A stretch of DNA of 47,306 bases from Clostridiales bacterium (lineage in GTDB: Bacteria > Bacillota > Clostridia > Saccharofermentanales > Saccharofermentanaceae), in assembly GCA_017451265.1 (NCBI GenBank), contig JAFSPU010000014.1:1-47306 (forward strand), in the 5' to 3' direction. The translations under genes were made by a program, and so were the position numbers. Shown here in pieces: positions 1 through 9,669 of this stretch (positions are counted from its first letter, which is position 1; each line of letters starts with the position of its first letter). Below the pieces are notes generated by a model. It did no database searches, was not told the origin of the DNA, and worked only from the letters and a program-made list of their open reading frames with translations.

Positions 1-100
1 GCTCGTTGTTTTTAAGTTCTGCATTCTATTCAATTTTCAAGATCCGCGCCCCTTCGGAAGAGTTCGTTTTTTGTGTTTCCCTCTCGCGAAGTGCCTACAA
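1..100 (-). other. probable leader of an rRNA operon lying beyond the left edge
   Basis: Read on the minus strand this stretch lies just downstream of a consensus promoter and has no convincing reading frame. At about 27-46 it contains a CTTGAAAATTGAATAG element that resembles the boxA-containing leader and spacer sequences of Firmicutes rRNA operons (TTCTTTGAAAACT type, known for Bacillus). A short GC hairpin (CTTCCGAAGGGG area, about 47-58) precedes it. I infer that a 16S rRNA gene starts beyond base 1. The rRNA itself is not in the window, so a tRNA or other stable-RNA operon remains possible. Confidence 0.5.
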
Positions 101-129
101 AGAATACAACGCACTTACCTCATTGTCAA
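101..129 (-). promoter_or_regulatory. strong sigma-A promoter, probably of an rRNA operon
   Basis: On the minus strand there is a perfect -35 TTGACA (124-129), a 17-base spacer and a -10 TATTCT (101-106). Just upstream (about 130-175) lies an A/T-rich run with phased A-tracts, as expected of an UP element. The combination is typical of stable-RNA promoters. It fires leftwards, away from the dehydrogenase gene at 347. Confidence 0.75.
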
Positions 130-346
130 GCGGAATTTTCAACTTTTTTTAGAAAGGTTTTTTTAGGTTTTTCTATTGCTTTATCGCACTAAATTCTTAT
201 GTGAATATTCTTTATATTTTATATACATGTTCTTTATTTATTGGAGAAAGTCTGATATATTCTCTATGCAGTTTTTCTGCGCTTTGCAAATGCGCGTTCG
301 CGTATTACAAATATAAATCTATTATCTACTAACGGGGGTATCTTCC
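130..346 (+). other. divergent intergenic region upstream of the LDH-family gene
   Basis: This 217-base stretch is AT-rich on its left and holds no gene. It must contain the promoter of the gene at 347, but I could not find a well-spaced -35/-10 pair or a clear Rex-type operator. The ribosome-binding site is GGGGG at about 333-337, ten bases before the ATG. A short GC-rich patch (about 281-305) could form small hairpins. I see nothing else identifiable. Confidence 0.4.
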
Positions 347-1303
347 ATGAGTAAGATCAGTGAAGGATCTAAGGTCTGCATTATCGGTGCAGGCGCAGTC
401 GGTGCGACAATCGCATTCGCAATCTCGATGAAGCAGCTCTGCTCTGAGCTCGTTCTTATCGACGTAAACAAGGACAAGGCACTTGGTGAGGCTCTTGATA
501 TCAGCCACGGTCTCCCTTTCCTCGGCCAGATGGACATCCACAGCGGTGACTATGATGAGGTTAAGGATGCTGACGTTATCATCATCACAGCAGGTATTCC
601 TAGAAAGCCCGGCGAGACAAGAATCGATCTTGCAAAGAAGAACGTTAAGCTCGCTCACACAATCACAGACAGCATCATGAAGTACTACAACAAGGGTGTT
701 ATCCTCGTAGTATCCAATCCTTGCGATGTTGTTACTTACAAGGTTACAGAGTGGACCGGTCTTCCTTCTTCAAGAATCATCGGTTCCGGTACAAATCTCG
801 ACTCCGCTCGTTTCAGATGGCTGCTCTCACAGCACCTCAACGTTGATGCACGTAACGTACACGGTTACATCCTCGGTGAGCACGGTGAGACACAGTTCGC
901 TGCATGGAGCCGCACACACGTTGCAGGCGTACCTGTAGAAGAGTATGCAAGAATCATCGGCAAGCCTCTCTCTGAGCAGGATAAGATTGATCTCGTTGAG
1001 CAGACAAAGTCTTCCGGCGCACAGATCATCAAGCTCAAGGGCGCTACATTCAACGGTGTTGCTGTTTCCGTAACAACTCTCCTCGAGTCCCTGCTCATGG
1101 ACAAGCACACAATCCGTACAGTATCCACAAAGCTTAACGGCGAGTACGGTATGTCCGACGTAACACTCAATGTTCCGATCATGATCGGTGCAGGCGGTGT
1201 TGAGAGCATTGTTGAGATGGAGCTGAGCGATGCAGAGAAGGCACTCCTCCAGGCTTCTTACAACAACATCCACGAGGCAATCGTAAGCGTAGAAGGTCTC
1301 TGA
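347..1303 (+). CDS. ldh: L-lactate dehydrogenase family protein (lactate or malate dehydrogenase)
   Basis: A cytoplasmic NAD-dependent 2-hydroxyacid dehydrogenase of 318 residues, the usual length for the family. It probably reduces pyruvate to lactate at the end of fermentation. The Rossmann motif GAGAVG is at residues 14-19, the catalytic His is His179 (GEHGE), its Asp partner is Asp152, and the substrate-binding Arg is Arg155 (LDSAR). The coenzyme-loop motif reads AGIPRKPGETR. The residue aligned with the LDH/MDH specificity position 102 is therefore Arg86 instead of the Gln of classical LDH, and this points towards oxaloacetate/malate. Thr234 (KGAT) and the GEHGE context remain LDH-like. 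I am sure of the family, less sure of the substrate. The gene is monocistronic, ends in a strong terminator, and sits divergent from a probable rRNA promoter. Confidence 0.9.
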   Translation: MSKISEGSKVCIIGAGAVGATIAFAISMKQLCSELVLIDVNKDKALGEALDISHGLPFLGQMDIHSGDYDEVKDADVIIITAGIPRKPGETRIDLAKKNVKLAHTITDSIMKYYNKGVILVVSNPCDVVTYKVTEWTGLPSSRIIGSGTNLDSARFRWLLSQHLNVDARNVHGYILGEHGETQFAAWSRTHVAGVPVEEYARIIGKPLSEQDKIDLVEQTKSSGAQIIKLKGATFNGVAVSVTTLLESLLMDKHTIRTVSTKLNGEYGMSDVTLNVPIMIGAGGVESIVEMELSDAEKALLQASYNNIHEAIVSVEGL

Positions 1304-1326
1304 TAACAAGTATCAATGAACTTTCG

Positions 1327-1354
1327 AACGGGCTGCAGATGCAGCCCGTTTTTT
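1327..1354 (+). terminator. rho-independent terminator of the LDH-family gene
   Basis: A perfect ten-base stem (AACGGGCTGC / GCAGCCCGTT, 1327-1336 and 1341-1350) with a four-base loop is followed by a T-run. It lies 24 bases after the stop codon at 1303. Confidence 0.93.
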
Positions 1355-1384
1355 ATGCCCGCATTCTTCCCTTACCCGCAAACA

Positions 1385-1412
1385 AATAAGCGCCCCGCAA
1401 AGGGCGCTTATT
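1385..1412 (-). terminator. rho-independent terminator of the gyrA-carboxypeptidase transcript
   Basis: An eleven-base stem (AATAAGCGCCC / GGGCGCTTATT) with a six-base loop lies 20 bases beyond the stop codon of the minus-strand carboxypeptidase gene. A T-rich tail follows on the minus strand. The symmetrical A/T flanks mean it may also stop leftover transcription from the plus strand. Confidence 0.85.
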
Positions 1413-1431
1413 CTTATTCATTTACTTTATA

Positions 1432-2928
1432 TCACTGGAAGGTCGGACCCTTACCCTGATAACCCCTGACCGAAGTCTTACGTCTCTTCGGCCTTGAATA
1501 CTTAATACTTCTGGTAATCAGGATAACAACAAGTACGATGATCGTTATTATCAATACCGCGATGAATACGGATACACCGGGGTTAAGCGATATGAACTTA
1601 CCCACACGGGTCTCGAAGAATCCGCCGAGTGCAGAGTCATCTCCGACAGGAGATACTTCAGGATCACCCGCATCGCCGATGATTACTTCACCCGCAGTCT
1701 CTCCCGGAGGCAGTTCCTCCTGCCCGCTTTCAAGCGGTTCAGTTTCTATAGGTTCAACTACTGCATCGAAAGGAGCAATGACAGTATCCAGAACGGGATA
1801 CTCATCAGCTGTCCAGTTGAATCTCTGATAATCGCCGAGCGTACCGGGTACTACAGTTACGGGATCTGAATTCCAGCATGCGTAGTTTCCGTAAGCAACT
1901 GCTGACGTTACATATCTTGTCTGATTGGTCGATTCCTCATAGGGAATACCGCAAACAGCGATCATGAGCTCATGTCCGTTCTCGTTTACGCTGTAAGTAG
2001 TCATTCCCGTACCGGCTACGGATGTAGTACCAGTCTTACCTCCGATAAACGCAGCGATATGTGTATCCTCACCGTCTGCAGTCTTGGAAGTCATCCAGGG
2101 ATCCATAAGGATCTGGTTTGTATTTCTTACAGTAGACCAACCGTCATAAGGGTGGCAGTTAGTAGCCTGGAATACGTGCGTAGGAGAACTGATAACAGTA
2201 TTGAAATCAGGATTACGTGTGGCATTCGCCATCATGATGCACAGGTCAAAAGCCGTGGTGTAATGATCATCACTGTGATATCCGTGAGCATTGGAGAAAT
2301 GCGTTCCTGTACATCCGAGATTACGCGCACGGAGCGTCATCAGCTCAGCAAACGCAGACAGCGGATATGATGCCAGGATCTCTTCCGCAGAGACTCCAAG
2401 GGCATCTACGAAATACTGGGCATTAACTCCGTCAGGTCCCGTAGGTCCGCCTACAGGATAATTCTCGAACAAAGCGTTGATAACCGACTCACCGATAACA
2501 TTCGCAGCATCGTTACCTGAAGGAAGCATCAAGCCGTAATACAGCTCCGACACCTTGATCTCTTCGCCGACACACAGGTACATCATGGTGGAGTCTGAAG
2601 CGACGCTGTTGATCGCATTCTCCGAACAGGTTACATATGCATCGGAATCCAGATAATCAAGTCCTAACTGGAACGTCATTATCTTCGTCATTGAAGCGGG
2701 ATAGATCCTGTTATGAGACTGACGCTCCATTAAGATCTCATCGGCCGTGAAGTCATATACACAGTAAGATGCACAGTTAATATCATCGATGGGAGTGATC
2801 GTGATATCAGGCTGGTTAACAACAGCCTGTACGCGGCCTGCACCCGTAAACGGGATAACACATGCCGCAGCGATCAGCACCGTCAGCAATGAACTGATGA
2901 TCTTGCCTGTCTTACGATTCTTATGCAT
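1432..2928 (-). CDS. D-alanyl-D-alanine carboxypeptidase, membrane-anchored (PBP5/DacF type)
   Basis: A serine peptidase (family S11) that removes the terminal D-Ala from peptidoglycan pentapeptides outside the cell and so limits cross-linking. All three active-site motifs are present: SMTK, SGN and KTG (in GGKTGTT). A basic N-terminus plus a hydrophobic stretch forms the signal peptide. After the catalytic domain come a Glu/Pro/Gly-rich linker and a C-terminal hydrophobic helix followed by a basic tail, so the protein is probably held by a membrane helix instead of the amphipathic anchor of classical PBP5. I chose the ATG at 2928 because an AGGAAG site lies just upstream and the start overlaps the gyrA stop (ATGCATAA), which suggests translational coupling. 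A start at 2970 would overlap gyrA by 50 bases. Length is about 498 residues. Confidence 0.93.
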   Translation of the reverse strand: MHKNRKTGKIISSLLTVLIAAACVIPFTGAGRVQAVVNQPDITITPIDDINCASYCVYDFTADEILMERQSHNRIYPASMTKIMTFQLGLDYLDSDAYVTCSENAINSVASDSTMMYLCVGEEIKVSELYYGLMLPSGNDAANVIGESVINALFENYPVGGPTGPDGVNAQYFVDALGVSAEEILASYPLSAFAELMTLRARNLGCTGTHFSNAHGYHSDDHYTTAFDLCIMMANATRNPDFNTVISSPTHVFQATNCHPYDGWSTVRNTNQILMDPWMTSKTADGEDTHIAAFIGGKTGTTSVAGTGMTTYSVNENGHELMIAVCGIPYEESTNQTRYVTSAVAYGNYACWNSDPVTVVPGTLGDYQRFNWTADEYPVLDTVIAPFDAVVEPIETEPLESGQEELPPGETAGEVIIGDAGDPEVSPVGDDSALGGFFETRVGKFISLNPGVSVFIAVLIITIIVLVVILITRSIKYSRPKRRKTSVRGYQGKGPTFQ

Positions 2929-5470
2929 CAGCTTCCTCTTCCGTCTGTTCTTCTTCCTCAGGCTCTTCATGCTCAGTTACTGTGAAGTCAACTACTGAAG
3001 CGCCGTTTGATCTCATGAGCTTAACACCCGATGTCGCACGTGACAATGTAGGGATTTCCGTTGTAGCTACACGGATGATCATACCTGTATCGGTGATCAT
3101 GAGAAGATCGAGCGAATCATCTACGAGAGTACATCCGATGAGAGGTCCTGTCTTATCACTGATCTTATAAGTGATGAGACCCTTACCGCCTCTGTTCTGC
3201 TGACGGTACTCCTCAACAGAAGATCTCTTACCCATACCCTTCTCGGAGATAACGAGCAACTCGCCGCCCTCGGTAACAGGAACCATGCCTACAACCTTGT
3301 CATCGTCTGTAAGGTTCATGGCACGTACACCGGAAGAGTTACGTCCTGTCTCTCTTACATCGTCGGTATTAAATCTGATAGCCTTACCGGAGGAGGAAAC
3401 AACGATAACTTCCTGTCCCGGAGCCGTCATTGCGATATCGACAACTCTGTCATCATCACGAAGCTTAACGGCGATAAGACCATTCTTGTTGATGTTCTTG
3501 TAGCTTGAAAGAGGTGTTCTCTTAATGATTCCCTTGCGGGTTACGATGGTGAGATTTACCTCTTCCTCATCGAGGTTGTCTGCAGGAATAATGTTCCTGA
3601 TCCTCTCGCCCTCACCGAGGTTAAGAAGGTTAACAAGAGCTGTACCCTTCGCACTTCTGGAAGCGGTCTCAGGGATCTTATAACCCTTGATCTTAAATAC
3701 GCGCCCCGTGTTGGTGAAGCACAGAAGGAACTTATGAGTAGTAGTCGTTAAGATCTTCTCAACATAGTCCTCCTCACGTCTTCCCTGACCGGATATACCG
3801 CGGCCGCCTCTGTGCTGGCTCTTGTATACATCGATACGCTGACGCTTGATGTAACCGAAGTGAGTAAGAGTAACAACGATGTTCTCTTCCTGGATCAGTG
3901 ACTCGTCATCCACATCCTCGAAAGCACCGTTGATGATCTCAGTGACACGGGGAGTAGCGAACTTACGCTTGATCTCCAGGATCTCCTTCTTGATAGTCTC
4001 ATGGAGAACACCATTATCGCTCAGGATGAGCTGGTAGCCTGCGATAGCTTCGTCCAATGACTTGATATCAGCCTCGAGCTTTTCTCTCTCGAGTCCTGTG
4101 AGACGTCCGAGTCTCATGTCTACGATGTGCTGTGCCTGCTTGTCAGAGAAGCCGAATCTCTCGCACATCTTGGCCTTGGCATCAGCCTCGGTTCTGCTCG
4201 CTCTGATGATGTTGATGATCTCATCGATATGGTCGATGGCAAGGAGCAAGCCTTCATCGATATGTCTCTTGCCCAGAGCCTGCTCGAGGTCATATTCAGT
4301 TCTCTTGGTAACTACGTTCTCCTGGTGCTCGATATAGTATCTGAGAGCATCGAAAAGCGTGATCGTCTTAGGCTCAAGCTTGCCGTCCTTATCGGGAACG
4401 AGCGCGATCATATTGGCACAGCATGCATCCTGCAGCGCGCAGTTCTTATAAAGCTGGTTAAGTACTACCTCAGGGTTAGCTTCCTTCTTGATCTCGATAA
4501 CGATACGGACCATCTCATTACGGTCGGACTCGTCACGCAGACCTGAAATACCCTCTACCTTCTTCTCCTTAACGAGGTCAGCCATTCTCTCGATGAGACG
4601 CGCCTTGTTAACTGCGAAAGGAAGATCGTGGATGATGATCCTCTGTCTGCCGCTGCCGAACTCTTCGATATCGGCATGGGCTCTTACCATGATCCTGCCG
4701 CGTCCTGTGGCATATGCTTCACGGATACCTGCAGTGCCGAGGATAGCTCCTCCCGTAGGGAAGTCAGGGCCCTTAACAACTGTAAGGAGCTCATCAAGAG
4801 TTACCTCAGGGTTATCAAGCATCATTACAACGCCGTCGATGACCTCACCCATGTTATGGGGAGGGATATTTGTAGCCATACCTACGGCGATACCTACGGA
4901 ACCGTTAACAAGAAGGTTAGGGAATCTGGAAGGCAGTGCCACAGGCTCGAACTCGTGCTCGTCGAAGTTAGGACGGAACTCGATGCCCTTCTTGATATCA
5001 GTCATCATCTCCAGGGCAACCTTGGCAAGTCTGGCCTCCGTATAACGGTAAGCAGCCGGCGGGTCACCGTCGATGGAACCGAAGTTACCGTGGCCGTCTA
5101 CGAGGGGATGTCTCAGTGAGAAATCCTGCGCCAGTCTTACGAGCGCGTCGTAAACAGATGCGTCACCGTGAGGATGGAAACGTCCGAGAACGTCACCGAT
5201 CGTGGTAGCGCACTTACGGTAAGGCTTATCGGGTGTAAAACCCTGTGTATACATGGAGTAGAGAATTCTTCTCTGAACGGGCTTCAGGCCGTCTCTTACA
5301 TCGGGGAGAGCACGGTCGGAAATAACCGACATCGCATAGTCGATAAACGACTTCTTCATCTCCTGCTCAAGGTCAACAGGAACTATAGTAGTCTGCTCGG
5401 AGCGGAACGCCAGGTCCATCTCCTCTTCCTGAAGCTTACGTAATTCCTTGGACTTATCGTTATCTGCCAT
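2921..5470 (-). CDS. gyrA: DNA gyrase subunit A
   Basis: The breakage-and-rejoining subunit of DNA gyrase, which works with GyrB to introduce negative supercoils. It has 849 residues, a normal length. The catalytic Tyr is Tyr143 (YRYTEARL). The quinolone-determining segment reads [10 protein letters not shown], so the position equivalent to E. coli Ser83 is Ala104 and that of Asp87 is Asp108. The GyrA box appears as QHRGGRG, and the C-terminal beta-pinwheel ends in a very acidic tail. I prefer the ATG at 5470: a GGAGGA site sits a few bases upstream, and the probable transcription start (about 5514) almost coincides with the earlier ATG at 5512, leaving no room for a ribosome-binding site there. 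It follows rsmG on the same strand. gyrB is not in the window. Confidence 0.97.
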   Translation of the reverse strand: MADNDKSKELRKLQEEEMDLAFRSEQTTIVPVDLEQEMKKSFIDYAMSVISDRALPDVRDGLKPVQRRILYSMYTQGFTPDKPYRKCATTIGDVLGRFHPHGDASVYDALVRLAQDFSLRHPLVDGHGNFGSIDGDPPAAYRYTEARLAKVALEMMTDIKKGIEFRPNFDEHEFEPVALPSRFPNLLVNGSVGIAVGMATNIPPHNMGEVIDGVVMMLDNPEVTLDELLTVVKGPDFPTGGAILGTAGIREAYATGRGRIMVRAHADIEEFGSGRQRIIIHDLPFAVNKARLIERMADLVKEKKVEGISGLRDESDRNEMVRIVIEIKKEANPEVVLNQLYKNCALQDACCANMIALVPDKDGKLEPKTITLFDALRYYIEHQENVVTKRTEYDLEQALGKRHIDEGLLLAIDHIDEIINIIRASRTEADAKAKMCERFGFSDKQAQHIVDMRLGRLTGLEREKLEADIKSLDEAIAGYQLILSDNGVLHETIKKEILEIKRKFATPRVTEIINGAFEDVDDESLIQEENIVVTLTHFGYIKRQRIDVYKSQHRGGRGISGQGRREEDYVEKILTTTTHKFLLCFTNTGRVFKIKGYKIPETASRSAKGTALVNLLNLGEGERIRNIIPADNLDEEEVNLTIVTRKGIIKRTPLSSYKNINKNGLIAVKLRDDDRVVDIAMTAPGQEVIVVSSSGKAIRFNTDDVRETGRNSSGVRAMNLTDDDKVVGMVPVTEGGELLVISEKGMGKRSSVEEYRQQNRGGKGLITYKISDKTGPLIGCTLVDDSLDLLMITDTGMIIRVATTEIPTLSRATSGVKLMRSNGASVVDFTVTEHEEPEEEEQTEEEADA

Positions 5471-5520
5471 CTTGTCCTCCGCGTTTGACGGCCCGAAGCC
5501 GCCACAATTCATACCCCGTA

Positions 5521-5529
5521 ATTATAACA
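5521..5529 (-). promoter_or_regulatory. extended -10 promoter of gyrA
   Basis: On the minus strand TGtTATAAT (TG at 5528-5529, TATAAT at 5521-5526) forms a perfect extended -10 element in the very AT-rich gap between rsmG and gyrA. There is no good -35, which an extended -10 can compensate for. It would let gyrA be expressed independently of the tRNA-modification block upstream. Confidence 0.6.
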
Positions 5530-5587
5530 TAACTTATACTTATAATTACTATAAATATAAAAAATATTATAATATAGCGCGGAATTA

Positions 5588-6325
5588 TTACAGAGGGTTC
5601 TTGGAGGGCTTTCCTGCCTGTCTGGGATATCCCTTGGGAGTCGGGCGGATCTTCCTGACGACTACAACAGACCTGTTCATGTCGGTTCCGGGCAGAAGGA
5701 ACTTATCGGTCTTCTCCTTCTTTCCCCCGAGGACCAAGATTGCTTTCGAAGAAGCCTGCTCCTCCTCATCCACATTGCCCTTCATGGCGAGAAAGGCTCC
5801 TTCCGGCTTTACGAAAGGAAGGCAGTACTCGCAAAGCACGGGCAAGGCTGCCACGGCTCTGGCGCACGAGATGTCATACTTCTCGCGCAGCTTCGCGTCA
5901 CGGCCCGCATCTTCGGCTCTGCCGTGTACCGTACGCACGTCCTTAAGTCCCAGTGCGGTACTGACCTCATTTAAGAAGTTAAGGCGCTTATTAAGCGAAT
6001 CCAGAAGCGTCAGGCGAAGCTCCGGCATTGCGATCTTAAGCACGAGTCCCGGGAAGCCTGCGCCTGTACCCACGTCTATCACGGAAAGCTCACGGCGGCC
6101 GGCTTGCTTTTGCTCCTCCCTGATATAAGGGACCAGTGTGAGAGAATCGATGAAGTGCCTTACGGCGATGCCCTCGTCGTCTGTGATGTTGGTGAGGTTC
6201 ATCACCTCGTTGGTCTTAACGAGCATCGAAGCGTACTGTTCAAGAGCAGACAGCTGGGCATCGGTAAGCCCGATCTCCTCCCTGTCGCTGTATTCTTTTA
6301 CGAGATTTCTAATTACCTCAGACAT
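5588..6325 (-). CDS. rsmG: 16S rRNA (guanine-N7) methyltransferase RsmG (GidB)
   Basis: A SAM-dependent methyltransferase that modifies the 7-methylguanosine of the 530 loop of 16S rRNA; its loss gives low-level streptomycin resistance in known bacteria. The SAM-binding motif DVGTGAGFPGL is plain at about residues 96-106, and the 245-residue length is normal. The ATG at 6325 overlaps the end of mnmG by eight bases and is preceded by an AAGGGGAAGG ribosome-binding site inside mnmG, so the two are translationally coupled. The order mnmE-mnmG-rsmG is a classical conserved block. Confidence 0.96.
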   Translation of the reverse strand: MSEVIRNLVKEYSDREEIGLTDAQLSALEQYASMLVKTNEVMNLTNITDDEGIAVRHFIDSLTLVPYIREEQKQAGRRELSVIDVGTGAGFPGLVLKIAMPELRLTLLDSLNKRLNFLNEVSTALGLKDVRTVHGRAEDAGRDAKLREKYDISCARAVAALPVLCEYCLPFVKPEGAFLAMKGNVDEEEQASSKAILVLGGKKEKTDKFLLPGTDMNRSVVVVRKIRPTPKGYPRQAGKPSKNPL

Positions 6326-8258
6326 TGCCTTCCCCTTTCAAGGTCTCGAGATAAACAAGGAGTACCGAGATATCGGCAGGAGATACTCCCGATATTCTTG
6401 ACGCCTGACCGAGACTTACGGGCTTCATGCTGTCGAGCTTCTGCCTGGCCTCGAGTCTTAAGCCGGAGATCTTCGAGTAATCGATATCGGAAGGCAGCAC
6501 TTTCTTCTCGAGCTTGCTGAACTTGTTTATCTTCTCCTCCTCAAGCTTAAGGTAGCCTTCATACTTTATGTCGGTCTCGACTTCACGCGTGATGTCGGGA
6601 GTAAGTTCGGGCCTGCCCTTGTCGACGGGCGCGAGCATGTCGTAGGTGACTCCGGGGCGCCTTATGAGCTCCGCCATGGAAACACCGGAAGAGGGCGGCA
6701 CCTGGTCCACGCTCTCAAGTATTGCGACGAGCTCGGGAGTCGGGCCCGTAAAAGTCTTATTCAGTCTTTCGTATTCCGCCGCCACAGCCTCATACTTGCG
6801 CTTGAACGCCTCGTAGCGTTCCTCGCTTATTAGTCCTGCCTCGTAGCCTATCGGCGTAAGTCTCTTGTCGGCGTTGTCGTATCTTAAGAAGAGCCTGTAC
6901 TCCGCACGGGAGGTCATCATCCTGTAGGGCTCGTTCGTGCCCTTGGTGACGAGGTCATCGACAAGCACGCCGATATAGCCCTGCGAGCGGTCAATGATAA
7001 TCGCGTCCTTACCCTGGACAAAGCGGCCTGCGTTAATGCCTGCGACTATGCCCTGGCCCGCTGCCTCCTCATAACCGGAAGAGCCGTTAATCTGTCCTGC
7101 CGTGAATAGTCCTGATACTATCTTGGACTCCAGCGAGGACTTCAGCGTAGTGGGCTCGATCAGGTCATACTCAATGGCGTATGCGCTCCTTTGGATCATG
7201 GCGTTCTCAAGACCGGGGAGCGAATGCACCATGCGCACCTGAACTTCCTCGGGAAGGGACGTGGAGAAACCCTGAAGGTACATCTCCTTTGTGTTGCTGC
7301 CCATGGGCTCGATAAAGATCTGATGTCTTGTCTTATCCTTGAACTTCACGAACTTGTCTTCGATAGAGGGGCAGTACCTGGGGCCCGTGCCCTTGATGAC
7401 GCCGCTGTACAGGGGCGACCTGTCCATGTTGTCGAAGATGACCTCGCGGGTCTCGTCGGAAGTCCACACGGAGTAGCACGGAGTCTGCTCGGAAGGCACA
7501 GTCCTGCCCTTCATCTCGTTGTCGAAAGAGAACGGCGGACAGTCTGTCTCACCATCCTGGATCTGCATCTTGGAAAAGTCGATGCTGTTAGCATTAACTC
7601 TTACGGGGGTTCCCGTCTTGAATCTTAGAACCGGGATACCGAGCTCGCTTAAAGACTTCGAAAGACCCGTGGACCTCGGCAGGCCGTCCGGACCGGACTC
7701 GATTATTACCTCGCCCCTTATCGTTCTGGACTCCATGTATGTACCCGAGCAGATAACGACGGCTTTGGCTTTATACACGGCCTTGCTCTCCGTCATGACA
7801 CCGGATACTTTATATCTGCCGTCAGCCTCCTGCGACGCAAGCAGGGCGGTTATATGAGCCTGTCTGATATCGAGGTTCTCCGTATCCTCGAGGAGGCTCT
7901 TCATGGCAACGGAGTATCTGCTCCTGTCCATCTGGGCGCGCGGAGAATGCACTGCGGGGCCCTTGGTCCTGTTAAGCATGCGCATCTGTATAAGGCAGTC
8001 ATCTGCGACCTTGCCCATGACTCCGCCCAGGGCATCCACCTCACGCACAATCTGTCCCTTGGCAGTGCCGCCGATAGACGGGTTACAGGGAAGGTTTGCG
8101 AGCGAATCGAGATGGAGCGTGAACAGTATCGTCTTAAGTCCCATCACGGCACAGGCGTGCGCTGCCTCGCAGCCCGCGTGTCCTGCTCCTACTACAGCGA
8201 CGTCGTACGCGCCCGCTTCATATGCATGTTCTGTTTTAAGTGCTTCGTTTATGTCCAT
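6318..8258 (-). CDS. mnmG: tRNA uridine-5-carboxymethylaminomethyl modification enzyme MnmG (GidA)
   Basis: The FAD-dependent partner of MnmE. Together they install the cmnm5 group on U34 of tRNAs that read split codon boxes. The N-terminal FAD-binding motif GAGHAG is at residues 24-29 and the PCNPSIGG signature follows at about 58-65. The family signatures IEPMGSN and GYEEAAGQG are also visible. At 646 residues the length is usual. It begins one base after the mnmE stop codon and overlaps rsmG, so the three genes form one translational unit. Confidence 0.97.
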   Translation of the reverse strand: MDINEALKTEHAYEAGAYDVAVVGAGHAGCEAAHACAVMGLKTILFTLHLDSLANLPCNPSIGGTAKGQIVREVDALGGVMGKVADDCLIQMRMLNRTKGPAVHSPRAQMDRSRYSVAMKSLLEDTENLDIRQAHITALLASQEADGRYKVSGVMTESKAVYKAKAVVICSGTYMESRTIRGEVIIESGPDGLPRSTGLSKSLSELGIPVLRFKTGTPVRVNANSIDFSKMQIQDGETDCPPFSFDNEMKGRTVPSEQTPCYSVWTSDETREVIFDNMDRSPLYSGVIKGTGPRYCPSIEDKFVKFKDKTRHQIFIEPMGSNTKEMYLQGFSTSLPEEVQVRMVHSLPGLENAMIQRSAYAIEYDLIEPTTLKSSLESKIVSGLFTAGQINGSSGYEEAAGQGIVAGINAGRFVQGKDAIIIDRSQGYIGVLVDDLVTKGTNEPYRMMTSRAEYRLFLRYDNADKRLTPIGYEAGLISEERYEAFKRKYEAVAAEYERLNKTFTGPTPELVAILESVDQVPPSSGVSMAELIRRPGVTYDMLAPVDKGRPELTPDITREVETDIKYEGYLKLEEEKINKFSKLEKKVLPSDIDYSKISGLRLEARQKLDSMKPVSLGQASRISGVSPADISVLLVYLETLKGEGNV

Positions 8259-8259
8259 G

Positions 8260-9660
8260 TTACTTGCCTATGCAAAATCTGGAGAAGATGTTCTCCACGA
8301 GTTCGTCCGAGACCGTGCGTCCCGTGATCTGTCCGCTGTCTTCCAGCGCTGCTCTTATAACCTGCGAGCACACATCGACGCCGAGACCATCTCTTAATAT
8401 GCCTTCAGCCTCGCCCAGCTTCTGCACGGCACTTCTCAAAAGATCCGCGTGCCTCGAGCTTAAGACTGTGATGTCGCTCGCACTGATACCGCCCGCCTTC
8501 TCGTAAGCGTCCTTAACGAACTGCCCGATAAGGCCCGTGTTGATCTCCTCCTTGACCGAGACTGAAGCGAAACCCGTCACACCCTGAGCTTTAAGCTCAT
8601 CTTCAATCTGCTCCTTAAGAGGGTTCTCCCCCTTGTCGCTCTTGGTGAAAAGCACTCGTACCTTGGAAGAATCCAGAGCACTTACAGTCTCCTTTATGCT
8701 CTCAAGGGGTGCATCGGGAGCGATCAGGTACAGCACGAGGTCGGCCTCGGCCGCTGCGGTTATGGCGAGCTTGACGCCCATGGCCTCAATTCTGTCGTCA
8801 GTCTCCCTTATGCCTGCGGTATCGACGAAAGTAACCGGGATGCCTTCTATCTCAGTATTGAACTCCAGCGTATCCCTCGTGGTGCCGGGCACATCGGTAA
8901 CTATGGCGCGGTCGAAGCCCGCAAGGAAATTAAGCAGTGTACTCTTGCCGCTGTTGGGAAGGCCTAAGATCGCGATTTTCATGCGCTCCGTAAGAAGCCT
9001 GCCTCTGCCGTAGCTCTCGGCGAGTCCCAGAAGTTCCGCGCGCACTGCCGTGATCATGTCCTCAATGCGTTTCGTGTTCTCGGGGGTGTCGTCATGCTCG
9101 GGGAACTCTATCATCATCTCAATACCGGAGAGGGCCTCATAAAGCCTGTCCTCGGCACCTGCGATGCGCTCCCTGAGCCTTCCCATGAGCTGGGTGTTCG
9201 AGGCCTCAAGCGCGCGGGATGAATCGGCGCTTATGATATTCATGACAGCCTCTGCCTCGGTAAGGTCCATCTTGCCGTTAATGAAGGCAGTCTTAGTAAA
9301 CTCACCCGGAGCCGCGGGTCTGATCCCGAGAGAATTTAATACACGCAAAATCTCCTGTCTTACGGCCTGACCGCCGTGACAGGAGATCTCTATCATGTCT
9401 TCACCGGTATATGAATGCGGTGCCTTAAAAACAGTCACCACAACATCGTCAACTGTATTGCCCGTGGAAGGGTCGATGAATCTTGCGTAACAGGATTCAT
9501 AGCCTCCGAGGGACTCAAGAGCCGCATCTGTTCTTTCACCGGTCGTACGAAGTACCTTTACGGCCTTGGAAGCCTTTAAGGATACGCCTTCGCCCGATGC
9601 CCTTATCACTGCGATGCCGGATACACCCGCCGGCGTAGATAAGGCACAGAAAGGCTCCAT
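8260..9660 (-). CDS. mnmE: tRNA modification GTPase MnmE (TrmE)
   Basis: The GTPase half of the MnmE-MnmG tRNA U34 modification complex. It has an N-terminal tetrahydrofolate-binding domain, a helical domain, and an inserted G domain with GLPNSGKS (G1), DVPGTTRD (G2), DTAG (G3) and TKSD (G4, in place of the usual NKxD). The C-terminus is the invariant FCIGK, whose Cys is needed for modification activity. Length 466 residues, normal. It lies nine bases after jag. Confidence 0.97.
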   Translation of the reverse strand: MEPFCALSTPAGVSGIAVIRASGEGVSLKASKAVKVLRTTGERTDAALESLGGYESCYARFIDPSTGNTVDDVVVTVFKAPHSYTGEDMIEISCHGGQAVRQEILRVLNSLGIRPAAPGEFTKTAFINGKMDLTEAEAVMNIISADSSRALEASNTQLMGRLRERIAGAEDRLYEALSGIEMMIEFPEHDDTPENTKRIEDMITAVRAELLGLAESYGRGRLLTERMKIAILGLPNSGKSTLLNFLAGFDRAIVTDVPGTTRDTLEFNTEIEGIPVTFVDTAGIRETDDRIEAMGVKLAITAAAEADLVLYLIAPDAPLESIKETVSALDSSKVRVLFTKSDKGENPLKEQIEDELKAQGVTGFASVSVKEEINTGLIGQFVKDAYEKAGGISASDITVLSSRHADLLRSAVQKLGEAEGILRDGLGVDVCSQVIRAALEDSGQITGRTVSDELVENIFSRFCIGK

Positions 9661-9669
9661 GGATGCGCC

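Noticed and set aside
827-1309. Minus-strand frame of 160 codons opposite the LDH-family gene
   Set aside because: The product is Cys- and Leu-rich without any domain, and the plus-strand gene is unmistakable.
5471-5512. Earlier ATG of gyrA giving 14 extra residues
   Set aside because: No ribosome-binding site, and the predicted transcription start almost coincides with this ATG. The ATG at 5470 has GGAGGA.
7191-8397. Several plus-strand frames opposite mnmG and mnmE
   Set aside because: Antisense shadows of conserved genes, no ribosome-binding sites, no recognisable domain.
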